This document shows, one piece after another, positions 21,901 to 32,862 of a stretch of 64,000 nucleotides of DNA. Where the stretch lies: contig CM033405.1 in assembly GCA_019426215.1 (NCBI GenBank), positions 30,100,199-30,164,198 on the forward strand, in the 5' to 3' direction. This DNA comes from Buddleja alternifolia. Its lineage: Eukaryota > Streptophyta > Magnoliopsida > Lamiales > Scrophulariaceae. The position numbers and the translations under genes were made by a program. Under the pieces are notes generated by a model. The model ran no database searches. It was not told where the DNA came from and was given only the letters and a program-made list of their open reading frames with translations. How positions within the stretch are numbered: position 1 is the first letter of the stretch; every line of letters starts with the position of its first letter.

Positions 21901-23027
21901 AGTCTGAGGCTCTTCAGGAACAGGAGCAACTCGACGCTTGCTAGTCCTGGAACGCTTGAAGATTTCTTCACGTTGACTCCTTCAACGAGCTTAAGCGTTG
22001 GAGCGGAAGGATCAGCAGCTGGTTCTTCAAAGTCTATTTGTTTGATGATCCCTTCCAGCTTCCTCCTCTTGAGAGGTAACTTGTCCTCAGCATCCTCATC
22101 GGTTTCCTCATCAACCTTTTGAGAGGAGGCGACAAATTGAACCTTGGGTTTTCTGGGAGCCCTCTTCTTTGTTGCAGCCGGACGCTTCACAGCTTCTTCT
22201 GGCATTGGACGCTCCACTTCTTTATCGGACGCTTGACGTACTTCCAGACGCTCAGACAGTGGTTTAGCAGCACCACCAATTTTGGGAGGATTGAAGAGAT
22301 TATTCAGAATCCTTTTTCCCAGCTACTTGGACTTATTCAACGGAAGTCCAGACGAGTATACACACTTTGATTTGTACAACAGGTCACTTAGAACGAGTCC
22401 ATAAGGTTTATGCGAGGCGCTTAGACTGTCCCGAAACCTTCCAAAGATGTACTCACTCCAGTTGATTTTGATGTTGAGGAGTATAGCAGTCATCATCTGA
22501 AATTGTACTGGGTTCACCTTATCAAAGGTTCCCACTCGGCATTCTATGATCTTGCTGCAGAAATCAGCCAACAGCCGGTATTTGGATACCAGGTCTTTCT
22601 TTTCAAAGTATTGAGTGTAGGGCACATCGTCGTACGCACTCATGGTTGTCCAGGCTTCCTTGATCTGTTTTAATGTAACGCAATCCAATGCCTCACCCTC
22701 ATTTGGAAGATTGAAGTTCTTGGCAATGGTGGAAGCAGATAAGAGAAATTCCTTTGGAGACTCCTTCTTGGATAAAGAAATTAGACAAGAGATAGACTTC
22801 TTGTCCTCTGAAAGTTTAGCAGTCTTCCAAAAGGTATCGACTTCAGTTGGAAACATATATGAGTATTGGGTCAAGAACGTTTTGAGCCCAGCTTTGACGA
22901 CCATGTCCATCATGTCTGTTAGGTTGATCTGAGGTTGTTCATAGAGAAATTTCCAGTCGACAACAAGGCCTTCAGTCACCTTGATGGTAAGTTCAGCAGA
23001 AGTAGACGAAGATTTCTTTGGTGCCAT
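18997..23027 (-). pseudogene. Post-pol ORF (env-position ORF), copy 1, broken
   Basis: A frame of about 1,340 codons starts with MAPKKSSSTSAE at 23027 and ends at 18997. The N-terminal third is a globular, aromatic-rich region (MFPTEVDTFWKTAKLSED). A basic segment (KKRAPRKPK) and a Glu/Val/Ala-rich spacer with degenerate EPSAQVA repeats follow. Next is a second globular region (ITDRQIRDTVFH-like to LGKTPGQIPSSV and onward). The C-terminus has a coiled coil (about 19330-19480) and a Lys/Ser-rich nuclear-signal-like tail (KKKGKKRKASSSREESP). Breaks: a stop at 22323, a 1-bp deletion near 21959, stops at 20041 and about 19988. No signal peptide or transmembrane helix was seen, so the label env-like reflects position only. 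Confidence 0.7.
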
Positions 23028-24200
23028 TTTTTTTTTTTTTAGTGAAAGAGATGAATTGAGATTTTCTTTTGCTTTGAGAGAAAGAGAATAAGTTTTGCAG
23101 ATATGTTTGAGTAAAAGTGAATTGTCTTTCTGCAGAAATTGTATTTTAAATGACACAGTAAAGAATTTTTGAAACTTGTGTTCTCTAGTCTCGGTAGGAT
23201 TTAGACACGTGTAACGAGTTTTGAATCTCAGCCATAAATTCATTAACTGCGGACGCGAGTTTTGTGTAATAGAGAGAAGTTACATTTGGTAATTCTCATA
23301 TATAAAGATTTGACATCCGAGTTAAAATTTTAAAACGTTTGGCATTTTCAGAGTGTAACGCATGCGCCCGTTTGTACACTGACACGTACACAAACACGTG
23401 CTATCTCTGAACCGTCATTTTGAAAAAGAAACTTTTGATTACCCGCCAGTTTGATGTGATAGAAGCGTGCGAGTAGAGTACAAAATAGACTTTTGAGTCT
23501 ACCCACTACTTCGAAAGAAGTTTGTAAACTTTATGCATGGCTTGTAAAGAAAATATTTTTATATTAAGAGTTGATTGGAATAGTTTCAACGCTTAACTTG
23601 ATACCATTGGTTGGTATTCATTATAACTGTTGTAATATAGACGCTTAAAGTCAATGTCCTTTTTATGTTTGAGCGTCCAATATTTTATGCAAAAATAATA
23701 CTGAGCGTTGATTGATTTCAGCATTCTGCATTTGATCATGACGCTTTTTACAGTTATGTTCAAGTACAATTTTAAGGTTCCCTAAGTGATAACTTGTAAC
23801 ATTTGTTTCTGTTTTTCAAAGAGGCTTTTAGACATAAATCAGGGATGCCCCTAATTATATGTCTAATAAAGTATGCTGCTTGATGATGAAGAGTTTTTAA
23901 AACAATATAACTCAGTTCACTTCTCAAAAGTGAGGAAAAACGTTGTTATGGAGGCTTTGGTGAAGGATATATGCCAATTGGTTGGTCAATTCCAATAAAG
24001 GCATGGGACTATCTGCTTTGAACAGTGGGCACGAAGGAAATGGTATCTAAGGTCAATGTGTTTGGTTCTGGGGAATGAAGAAACAGGGTTTGGTCATGGC
24101 TAGAGCGCTTGGTATCACAAGATGGGGTTGGACCTAGGATTATTCCATAATCTCTAAGTTGTTGCTGCAGCATAAATAATTGTGCACAACAATTATTGCA
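19587..24200 (-). repeat. Tandem duplication unit 1 within the large Copia
   Basis: It corresponds nearly base for base to 24205-28812. It runs from the C-terminal part of the third ORF to within the RNase H coding region. Most of it is about 98-99% identical by eye, but the stretch from about 23710 to the junction is unusually rich in small indels. Confidence 0.85.
23297..23307 (-). promoter_or_regulatory. Promoter-like TATA element upstream of the post-pol ORF
   Basis: CTTTATATATG on minus lies about 270 bp before the start codon at 23027. A CT/CAA-rich leader that looks like a plant 5' UTR follows it. CACGTG-type G-boxes sit around it (about 23203-23212 and 23393-23399). The arrangement recurs in copy 2 (TATA at 27900-27910, the same distance from its start), although one G-box is lost there. 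It suggests separate transcription of the third ORF, but it is inference from motifs. Confidence 0.4.
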
Positions 24201-24206
24201 TGCCAA
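24009..24206 (-). pseudogene. RNase H fragment at the duplication junction
   Basis: The readable pieces QQLRDYGIILGPTP and LHS-P-NT match the RNase H at 28690-28810. They are degraded by many 1-base indels, and then the sequence switches within a few bases to the C-terminal part of the third ORF. This marks the breakpoint between the two tandem units. Confidence 0.85.
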
Positions 24207-27200
24207 ATCGTCTTAATCGCAGTAAAGAGATTCTTTCTTCGATTATCATGAGCACTGATCTCTCCAAAACGGATTTGAGCAAAGGACCCAAAGATTGACT
24301 CTCATCTAGATGAACCGCTTGAGGAGCCGGTCGCTTGAACCTGGATGAGTGTTGAGAGAGTCAATGGAACTTGATATCGGGATCAAAGACAGTACCTCGA
24401 ATGTCAAGAGAAAGATCCTCAGCAATATCATCAGTAACTGTTCAGAGCGTCAGGAATATCCTCTGGTTGAGACGCTGGAACTAGTTCTTCAACAGACGCT
24501 GGAATACTTGTAACTGCAGACTTGAACGCTTCAGTTGACTTAGCAGGCACTTCCTCAAGCGCTGACTCAGGTTGACGAAAGTCATCGAATGGAAGTTCCA
24601 ATTTGCTAAATCGGTATAAGAGGTGGACGAAGCTTCCAAAAGTTCAGTGAGTCTGGTTCGAGATATACAAGTACCAGAAAGAATGTGAAGGGACTATCAA
24701 TGGCCCTGAGTGCATTGGACCAATGATATCTAGCCATGGTTCGAAAGACCTTGGACGGCGCTTGACAGATAGAAAAGATTGAATCTGGGCAGTAATGTCT
24801 GGAAAATCAATCAATCAGTCTGAGGGAAGACGTAGACGCTGATTCTCAGGTACACAATCAGCATAGTACTCTTCTAAGTATGGATATATCGCTTGAGCCA
24901 GCTCTTGATTCCTTTCAAGCAGGGAGAGGACAAACTCATAATGACCGAGTACCTCGCTGCGGATAGAAGGGAGCAGTGGATATCCTTTAAATGAATTGAT
25001 TACTGAGCCGTTCCAAGATCTAAGATTGGCAATGAAGATTTTATCGAACAGAGATACGGGAGTCAAAATCTTCGCCATCAGATTGAAATTCTCCTCGCAG
25101 TGGCTCGGAGCAAAATTTAAGCACAATACAGAAGAGGTACCACTGGAAGATGCTTGAGCGTTGAACAGAAGAGGAGAAGTGGATAATCTGTGAAGCTCTT
25201 GACGCAGACACTGCTCAATTTGATGACTAACGATTGGGAGCTTTAGAATAGGTCCAACTCTCTATTGACGCTTCTTGAGGCAATACTTGGTGAACTGACG
25301 CTTCTTGTCATGCATGCCTATGCCAAAAAGATGGGGAGCTTGGACTAACTCTGAGAATGTATATTTGTTGCCCATATACGCTTCAACCCAGTTAGCTTCA
25401 TTCATGCAGTAGTCTGTTCCCGCATTGACCATAGCACGAATGCCTTCATGATGAATATCTCTGATAGATTCAAAGCGATATCTATCAGGCTGGTGGTTGG
25501 CATTCCAGACACTGTCAAAAAAAGCATCGGCTTCAGTCTGAATCAAATCTGTCAAAGATTCGAGACGCTCACCGGCATGAACTGCTTTATTCTTCCATAG
25601 GCGAAGTGGATTGACTGAAGATATATTTTCAGCACTATGAGCAGTCTGAGGAAAGTGTGTGTAGCCTTCTCTGTTCAAGACGAACTCTGATGGGTTGAGA
25701 AAGCTAGGACAAAGGGGCTCATACACACGAATGTTGTAATCCTTTAAAGCGAAATCGGTTGGTTTGTTGTGGCCATAATCTAGATAATATGCCAGATCTA
25801 TGTCACATCTAGGTGTTCTTCCTCCTTGCCTGTCTTGTTGAAGAATAATAGAAGATGGTATTTGGCCAGGGGTCTTTCCAAGTTGAGTGGCCAGATAATA
25901 CTTCCTCTCAATTTCTGTTAAAGCAGCGTGACATACTGTATCCATGATTTGACGGTCAGTATTAATCAGTAGAGCAATGTCATTCTCAGCAACAATGTAT
26001 CGTTCTTCATTCTATCCTGCAGGAATGAAATCTTCTTCGAGCGCTGGGGGCAAATAGTTGATTGAATGATCAATCGTCTTCAGCGTGTCGAGTTTGAAGA
26101 AGTGTCTAGGCGCTGGAACGTCTTGAGCAACACTCTGACCTTCTGAGCATGCCTCTGTTATAGTCTGAACAGGGATGGAAGTCTGAACCTCTGTAGTAGC
26201 AGGTTCCTCAGCTTCAATTGCAGCAACTTCTGCGGCAACATCTTTAGCAATAGTGACAACTTCTGTCATATCAACATCCAGGAGGACAGCTGTTGACGCT
26301 TCAGCAGCGGCTGGAACTATAGCTGTAATACAAGAACTATCCTCTATAAGAGCAAGATCTTCTACAGATGTAGGGATAGAAATGCTGTGGGAAGAAATAA
26401 ACTTACCCTGAGAACTTGTCTCAACAGCAACACTTTGAGCGCTTGGCTCAACAGCAACTTGAGCGCTTGGCTCATCAGCAACTTGAGCGCTTGGCTCATC
26501 AGTCTGAGGCTCTTCAGGAACAGGAGCAACTCGACGCTTGCTAGTCCTGGAACGCTTGAAGAATTTCTTCACATTGACTCCTTCAACGAGCTTAAGCGTT
26601 GGAGAGGAAGGATCAGCAGCTGGTTCTTCAAAGTCTATTTGTTTGATGATCCCTTCCAGCTTCCTCCTCTTGAGAGGTAACTTATCCTCAGCATCCTCAT
26701 CGGTTTCCTGATCAACCTTTTGAGAGGAGGCGACAAATTGAACCTTGGGTTTTCTGGGAGCCCTCTTCTTTGTTGCAACCGGACGCTTCACAGCTTCTTC
26801 TGGCATTGGACGCTCCACTTCTTTATCGGACGCTTGACGTACTTCCAGACGCTCAGACAGTGGTTTAGCAGCACCACCAATTTTGGGAGGATTGAAGAGA
26901 TTATTCAGAATCCCTTTTCCCAGCAACTTAGACTTATTCAACGGAAGTCCAGACGAGTATACACACTTTGATTTGTACAACAGGTCACTTAGAACGAGTC
27001 CATAAGGTTTATTCAAGGTGCTTAGACTGTCCCGAAACCTTCCAAAGATGTACTCACTCCAGTTGATTTTAATGTTGAGGAGTATAGCAGTCATCATCTG
27101 AAATTGTACTGGGTTCACCTTATCAAAAGTTCCCACTCGGCATTCTATGACCTTGCTGCAGAAATCAGCCAACAGCCGGTATTTGGACACCAGGTCTTTC

Positions 27201-28812
27201 TTTTCAAAGTATTGAGTGTAGGGCACATCGTCGTATGCACTCATGGTTGTCCAGGCTTCCTTGATCTGTTTTAATGTAACGCAATGCAATGCCTCACCCT
27301 CATTTGGAAGATTGAAGTTCTTGGCAATGGTGGAAGCAGATAAGAGAAATTCCTTTGGAGACTCCTTCTTGGATAAAGAAATTAGACAAGAGATAGACTT
27401 CTTGTCCTCTGAAAGTTTAGCAGTCTTCCAAAAGGTATCAACTTCAGTTGGAAACATATATGAGTATTGGGTCAAGAACGTTTTGAGCCCAGCTTTGACG
27501 ACCATGTCCATCATGTCTGCTAGGTTGATCTGAGGTTGTTCATAGAGAAATTTCCAGTCGACAACAAGGCCTTCAGTCACCTTGATGGTAAGTTCAACAG
27601 AAGTAGACGAAGATTTCTTTGGTGCCATTTTTTTTTTTTTTTTAGTGAAAGAGATGAATTGAGATTTTCTTTTACTTTGAGAGAAAGAGAATAAGTTTTG
27701 CAGATATGTTTGAGTAAAAATGAATTGTCTTTCTGCAAAAATTGTATTTTAAATGACACAGTAAAGAATTTTTGAAACTTGTGTTCTCTAGTCTCTGTAG
27801 GATTTAGACACGTGTAACGAGTTTTGAATCTCAGCCATAAATTCATTAACTGCGGACGCGAGTTTTGTGTAATAGAGAGAAGTTACATTTGGTAATTCTC
27901 ATATATAAAGATTTGACATCCGAGTTAAAATTTTAAAACGTTTGGCATTTTCAGAGTATAACGCACGCGCCTGTTTGTACACTGACACGTACACAAACAC
28001 GTACTATCTCTGAACCGTCATTTTGAAAAAGAAACTTTTGATTACCCGCCAGTTTGATGTGATAGAAGCGTGCGAGTAAAGTACAAAATAGACTTTTGAG
28101 TCTACCCACTACTTCGAAAGAAGTTTGTAAACTTTATGCATGGCTTGTAAAGAAAATATTTTTATATTAAGAGTTGATTGGAATAGTTTCAATGCTTAAC
28201 TTGATACCATTGGTTGGTATTCATTATAACTATTGTAATATAGACGCTTAAAGTCAATGTCCTTTTTATGTTTGAGCGTCCAATATTTTATGCAAAAATA
28301 ATACTGAGCGTTGATGATCATGCATCTGACAATTTTGATCATTGACGCTTACAGTTATGTTCAAGTACAATTTTAAGGTTCCCCCTAAAGTTGATAACTT
28401 GTACCATTTGTTTTGTTTTTCAAAGAAGGCTTTTAGACATAAATCAAGTGGATTCCCCCTAAATTATATGTCTAATAAAGTATGATGCTTGATGATGAAG
28501 CGTTTAAATCAATCATACCTAGTTCACTTCTCAAAGTGAGAAAACGTTGTTTATTGAGTGCTTTGGTGAAGATATATGCCAATTGTTTGTCAATTCCAAT
28601 AAAGTGCATGGAGATATCTTTCTTTTGAACGTGGTCACGAAGGAAATGGTATCTAATGTCAATGTGTTTGGTTCTGGAATGAAGAACAGGGTTTTGAGTC
28701 ATGGCTAGAGCGCTTTGGTTATCACAATGAATGGGGGTTGGACCTAGGATTATTCCATAATCTCTAAGTTGTTGCCTCATCCATAATACTTGTGCACAAC
28801 AACTTCCTGCAG
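24205..28812 (-). repeat. Tandem duplication unit 2 within the large Copia
   Basis: Second copy of the 4.6-kb unit. From 24205 to about 24835 it is indel-rich against unit 1. Beyond 24840 the match is nearly perfect. Confidence 0.85.
24240..27628 (-). pseudogene. Post-pol ORF, copy 2, broken and truncated
   Basis: It starts with MAPKKSSSTSVE at 27628 and stays open for 538 codons to a stop at 26009-26011. A second stop lies at 25262. Below about 24835 the frame is lost to many small deletions, and the coiled-coil C-terminus is absent because the unit joins RNase H sequence near 24200. Its nonsense codons differ from those of copy 1, and the sites that are stops in copy 1 are sense here. The two copies therefore decayed separately after an intact ancestor was duplicated. 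Confidence 0.7.
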
Positions 28813-29053
28813 CTACATACTCAGCTTCGGCTGTAGAGGTAGCTATGGATTGTTGTTTCTTGCTATGCCATGAAACTAACTTATCACCTAGAAATTGACA
28901 AGTACCACTAGTGCTTTTACGATCTATTTTGCAACCTGCAAAATCTGCATCTGAGTAACCAATTAGTTCAAAAGGAGAATCCCTAGGATACCATAAGCCC
29001 ACATTCTGTGTGCCTTTTAGGTATTTAAGGATCTTCTTGGCAGCAATTAAGTG
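28472..29053 (-). CDS. Copia RNase H domain (end of pol)
   Basis: The RNase H motifs are present: SDADFAGCKIDRKSTSG, STAEAEYVAAG and HCDNQSALAM, then HIDIRYHFLRDHV, with the three acidic catalytic residues intact. Readable sequence extends upstream to the RT, but a stop near 29051-29053 separates it from the RT frame. The usual role is degradation of the RNA strand during reverse transcription. Confidence 0.9.
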   Translation of the reverse strand, partial: HLIAAKKILKYLKGTQNVGLWYPRDSPFELIGYSDADFAGCKIDRKSTSGTCQFLGDKLVSWHSKKQQSIATSTAEAEYVAAGSCCAQVLWMRQQLRDYGIILGPTPIHCDNQSALAMTQNPVLHSRTKHIDIRYHFLRDHVQKKDISMHFIGIDKQLAYIFTKALNKQRFLTLRSELGMIDLNASSSSIILY

Positions 29054-30052
29054 TCACTCTTTAGGATCAGCTTGAAATCGTGCACACATGCATACCGAAA
29101 ACATAATATCAGGTCTACTGGCAGTAAGATAAAGAAGTGAACCGATGATACCTCTATAATTAGTAATATCAACTTTCTTTCCACTTTCATCTTTATCTAA
29201 CTTAAGCGTTTGGCTCATTGGAATTTTTGAATATGATGCATTTTCCATACCAAATTTCTTAATCATATCTCGAGTATATTTACCTTGGTTAATAAATATG
29301 CCATTAGGGAGTTGTTTAACTGGTAGTCCTAAGAAAAAAGTTAATTCACCCATCATGCTCATTTCAAATTGTTCTTGCATCATTTTCGAAAATTTCTCAC
29401 ACAGACGCTTGTTAGTAGAACCAAATATAATATCATCAACGTAAATTTGGACTAAGAGAATATCTTCGTTATTGGTAATTTTAAATAACGTTGTATCAAC
29501 GCTGCCTTTTGAAAAGCCTTTACCAATAAGAAAGATAGAGAGAGTGTCATACCATGCTCGGGGTGCTTGCTTAAGCCCGTAAAGTGCTTTTTCTAGCTTG
29601 TAAACCATACCCTTACCATGATTGTTGATGAATCCTGGTGGTTGCTCCACATACACTTCTTCTTGGAGTTTACCATTCAGGAAGGCACTCTTCATGTCCA
29701 TTTGATTCACCATGAACTTGTTGAACGCTGCATACGCTAGAAATATGCGGATTGCTTCAAGACGAGCGACAGGAGCGTATGTCTCATTAAAGTCAATACC
29801 CTCCTCTTGGCAATATCCTTGAGCTACGAGTCTGGCCTTGTTTTTTATAACAATGCCATTCTCATCCATCTTGTTTCTATATACCCATCTAGTTCCAATA
29901 ACTCCTTGGTGAGTTGGTCTTGGTACTAGCATCCAAACCTTATTTCGTTCGAACTGATTAAGCTCTTCTTGCATAACTTCAATCCAACTTGGGTCACTTA
30001 GCGCTTCATCCACTTTCTTAGGTTCCATTTGAGATAGAAAGCTTGCGAACAT
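29054..30052 (-). CDS. Copia reverse transcriptase domain
   Basis: 332 residues. It begins with the conserved [21 protein letters not shown] block. [23 protein letters not shown], the hydrophobic [12 protein letters not shown], the [11 protein letters not shown] motif and the catalytic YVDDIIFGS motif follow, ending in [14 protein letters not shown]. All motifs are intact in this stretch, unlike the RT at 1620-1969. Stops lie on both sides (toward RNase H, and in the linker to integrase near 30246 and 30392), so a full polyprotein cannot be made. Confidence 0.93.
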   Translation of the reverse strand: MFASFLSQMEPKKVDEALSDPSWIEVMQEELNQFERNKVWMLVPRPTHQGVIGTRWVYRNKMDENGIVIKNKARLVAQGYCQEEGIDFNETYAPVARLEAIRIFLAYAAFNKFMVNQMDMKSAFLNGKLQEEVYVEQPPGFINNHGKGMVYKLEKALYGLKQAPRAWYDTLSIFLIGKGFSKGSVDTTLFKITNNEDILLVQIYVDDIIFGSTNKRLCEKFSKMMQEQFEMSMMGELTFFLGLPVKQLPNGIFINQGKYTRDMIKKFGMENASYSKIPMSQTLKLDKDESGKKVDITNYRGIIGSLLYLTASRPDIMFSVCMCARFQADPKE

Positions 30053-30676
30053 AACCTCATTGAACGTAGCGGCTCTAGTCCTAACAGGTGCTTCAATATC
30101 TCCAATAATTTGCTCAGGTGGATGATTACGCAGCCATAATCTGTCTGGTTGGAAGGGGTTAAGAGGTTGAACAGGCGCTTGAGGAACATACGCTTGACTA
30201 CCTTCTTGCGTAGGCGCTCCAAGTTCACAATTCCTTGTGTGCTCTTAATGATCATTCTCTTCATGATCATCAGCATTGCTTACATGATTATCTAGAGTAA
30301 TCTCAGGAGTAATCTTAGGAGGTGGCACTGAGATCTCATCGTCGTCGTCAGTATCTTCATCAATAGTAATCTTAGATGCTTGATGACATAGATCTTAAAC
30401 TCCTACATCATCTAAATTAACCTTACTCGGTTCTTGGTTAGTATCATCAAAAACAACATGAATAGATTCCTCAACCTTTGATTTGATCTTATTGAGAATG
30501 CAAAAATTCTTTCCATTCTTGGCGTAGCCTAGAAAGATTCCCTCATCCGCTTTAGGATCAAAAGTCGTTAGGCTTTGGGATCCATTATTATGGATAAAAC
30601 ATTTAGAACCAAAGACGTGAAAATATGAAACATTTGGCTTACGTCCCTTCCATAGTTCATATGGAGTTTTCCCATG
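30053..30676 (-). pseudogene. Copia integrase C-terminal/linker region with stops
   Basis: The minus strand still reads as typical Copia linker (FGSKCFIHNN, then acidic and Pro-rich spacer) but contains stops at about 30246 and 30392 and the one at 30677-30679 that ends the integrase frame. Confidence 0.7.
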
Positions 30677-31735
30677 CTATTTGTTGATCATGCAGCGGTT
30701 TTGAGTGTAACAAGTAGTGTTGATCTCTTCGGCCCAAAATCTAGGAGCGAGCTTGGATTCTGCTAACATAGTCCTAGTGGCTTCCTTAAGCGTTCGGTTC
30801 CGGCATTCGGCAACACCATTTTGTTGGGGAGTTCTGGGAGCTGAATACTCATGATGTATTCCATTTTCTGCACAAAACTTCTCAACAATCTTGTTAGTAA
30901 ACTCAGTACCGTGATCGCTTCTTATTCTTGCAACCTTAAGATTTTTCAATATTTGAAGTTGCCGAATAAGCATTGTTAACTTGTCACATGTTTCATCTTT
31001 GGATGAAAGAAATTCCACCCAAGTAAATCTAGAGAAATCATCTACTATCACCAAAGTATACCTTTTACCGCTTACACTGACCGTTTGAACAGGTCCAAAC
31101 AAATCCATGTGAAGTAGTTCAAGTATTCTAGAGGTAGATAGATGAGGTTTTCTCTTGAACGATGATTTAACTTGTTTACCCATTTGACAAGCGTCACAAA
31201 GACGATCCTTATGAAATGGTCCATTTGGTAATCCCTCTACAAGATTTTGACTTATTAGCTGAGAGATTGTCTTAAAGTTGAGGTGATTCATTTTTCTATG
31301 CCATAACCAACCCATTTTAAATTCACTTTTAGCAACAAAACATGTTGGCTTGTTATCAAGTGTTGAACCCCAATCTACTAAATATACGTTGTTAGTTCTT
31401 TTTTCTTTCAATTTAGTAGATTTAGTCTTAATGTCGTTTATATAGCAGCAGTCACTTGAGAATATGACTTCAAATCCTTTATCACAGAATTGACTTATGC
31501 TTAATAAATTGTGCTTCAGACCCTCAACAAAATAAACATCACTTATCATGATGTTCCCCCTATGCACAGTACCTATACCTTTGGTTTTACCTTTGGAGTT
31601 GTCACCAAATACAACCTGAGGACCATTGGCAGCTTGATAGTTGATCAGAAGATCTTTGGAACCGGTCATGTGCCTTGACGATCCACTATCAAAGTACCAT
31701 ACAGATGTATCGGCTCTAGCTCTAGGTACCTGCAA
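30677..31735 (-). CDS. Copia protease and integrase
   Basis: The protease has WYFDSGSSRHMTG (catalytic DSG) near the start. The GAG-pre-integrase zinc finger follows (HRKMNHLN...CDACQMGK). The integrase core keeps the D,D-35-E triad: MDLFGPV, IRSDHGTEF, and Glu in NGVAECRNR exactly 35 residues after the second Asp. The usual GVVERKN-type motif is slightly altered (AECRN). The frame ends at a stop at 30677. The fragment could encode active domains, but the frame is not continuous with RT. Confidence 0.92.
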   Translation of the reverse strand: MQVPRARADTSVWYFDSGSSRHMTGSKDLLINYQAANGPQVVFGDNSKGKTKGIGTVHRGNIMISDVYFVEGLKHNLLSISQFCDKGFEVIFSSDCCYINDIKTKSTKLKEKRTNNVYLVDWGSTLDNKPTCFVAKSEFKMGWLWHRKMNHLNFKTISQLISQNLVEGLPNGPFHKDRLCDACQMGKQVKSSFKRKPHLSTSRILELLHMDLFGPVQTVSVSGKRYTLVIVDDFSRFTWVEFLSSKDETCDKLTMLIRQLQILKNLKVARIRSDHGTEFTNKIVEKFCAENGIHHEYSAPRTPQQNGVAECRNRTLKEATRTMLAESKLAPRFWAEEINTTCYTQNRCMINK

Positions 31736-31750
31736 TCAAAAAGGGAAGTT

Positions 31751-32814
31751 CTATTTCTGTTTAGGTACCCATTGTTGCTTGGGTCCTTCAACATTAGTAA
31801 CATTGTTAGTTTGAATTTGAACTTTAGGAACCCATATTTGCCTCGTCTTCATTGTAGGAATATTGACCTTTTTGGGTTTCACATTGTGTTGTGTGTGCTT
31901 TTTGGGTGTATAATAATATCCTCGATTATAATAATAGTCATAATCATAATCATCATAGTATCGATAATATGATCTTGACTGTCTTGGATATTGACGCTGA
32001 TATTTCCTTAGCGCTGGCTTGGGTTGCACTTTTGGTGTTGGACGCTTAGCGCTTGATTCACAGTGGTCAGTCTTATCTTTAGCCTTTTGAGCATTTGGAC
32101 AGACCCGTCTTTGTGAATCACTTGCCTTAGCCTTACCCTTGCCTGAGTTAGCTTTGACTTTCTCATTTGGCCTCTTACCATTGTCACTTGGTTCATTTTG
32201 AGTTTGACCTTGTGAACCTTTTTCAACAAAGATAACACCCTTTCCTTTGTTGTTTGCCGTAACATTAGATTGATTGGATTGTTTACCGAGTTTATCGCAT
32301 CCTAAACTGGTCTTCTCACCAAATAATCTGGTTACTTCAGTCGCATTATCCAACTGTCTAGAAGCTTTTGATAATGATGAGATGAGATTAGCTGCTCTGA
32401 TTTAGCAAGTCTAGCGATCCAATCAGCTTCTCTCTTGACTATTATATCAAGATCACCTTTTAATTGAATAATTTCACTCTCAAGCGATTGGTTCTTCTCA
32501 ATGCACTTTTGCTGAACTCGCAACTCTGCTCTGAGCGTCACTTTATCTCTTGTGAGTGATGAGATAATAGCGAGATCATTTTGATATATTTTGGCAGCTT
32601 CTTGACATTCATTGTAGTATTCTTTGACTTTGTCAAGTAATTCATCATAAGAAAGAGGAATTGATAATTCATTGATTACCTCAGGAGATGCTTCATCATC
32701 TCTGGCCATGAGACATATGAGCGCTGAGCCATCTAATGGCTCATTATCATCACTACTTTCTTCTGATGATTCTAAATCTTCAGGTGCGGATGCAGGTTCT
32801 GATTCCGCTAGCAA
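31751..32814 (-). pseudogene. Copia gag C-terminal half (coiled coil, basic linker)
   Basis: The acidic start (LESSEESSDDNEPLDGSAL) leads into a coiled coil (about 32400-32640: LLDKVKEYYNECQEAAKIYQ onward) in frame 32332-32814. It then shifts to frame 31751-32353, which has a Lys/Gln/Asn-rich tail with a Tyr-rich run (RSYYRYYDDYDYDYYY) and ends QWVPKQK just before protease. One frameshift near 32340-32390 separates the parts. Long gags of this layout are a Sirevirus trait. Confidence 0.7.
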
Positions 32815-32862
32815 ACCTTATTGACGAAGGTTGCTCCTGAATTGGTTTCTATCCAAGTAATC

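Noticed and set aside
22119..22932. Plus-strand ORFs opposite the third ORF of the large Copia, also repeated at 26387-27533
   Set aside because: Antisense shadows; their recurrence only reflects the tandem duplication.
18997..23027. Calling the third ORF a true envelope protein
   Set aside because: No signal peptide, membrane helix or cleavage site was visible; only its position matches env-like ORFs.
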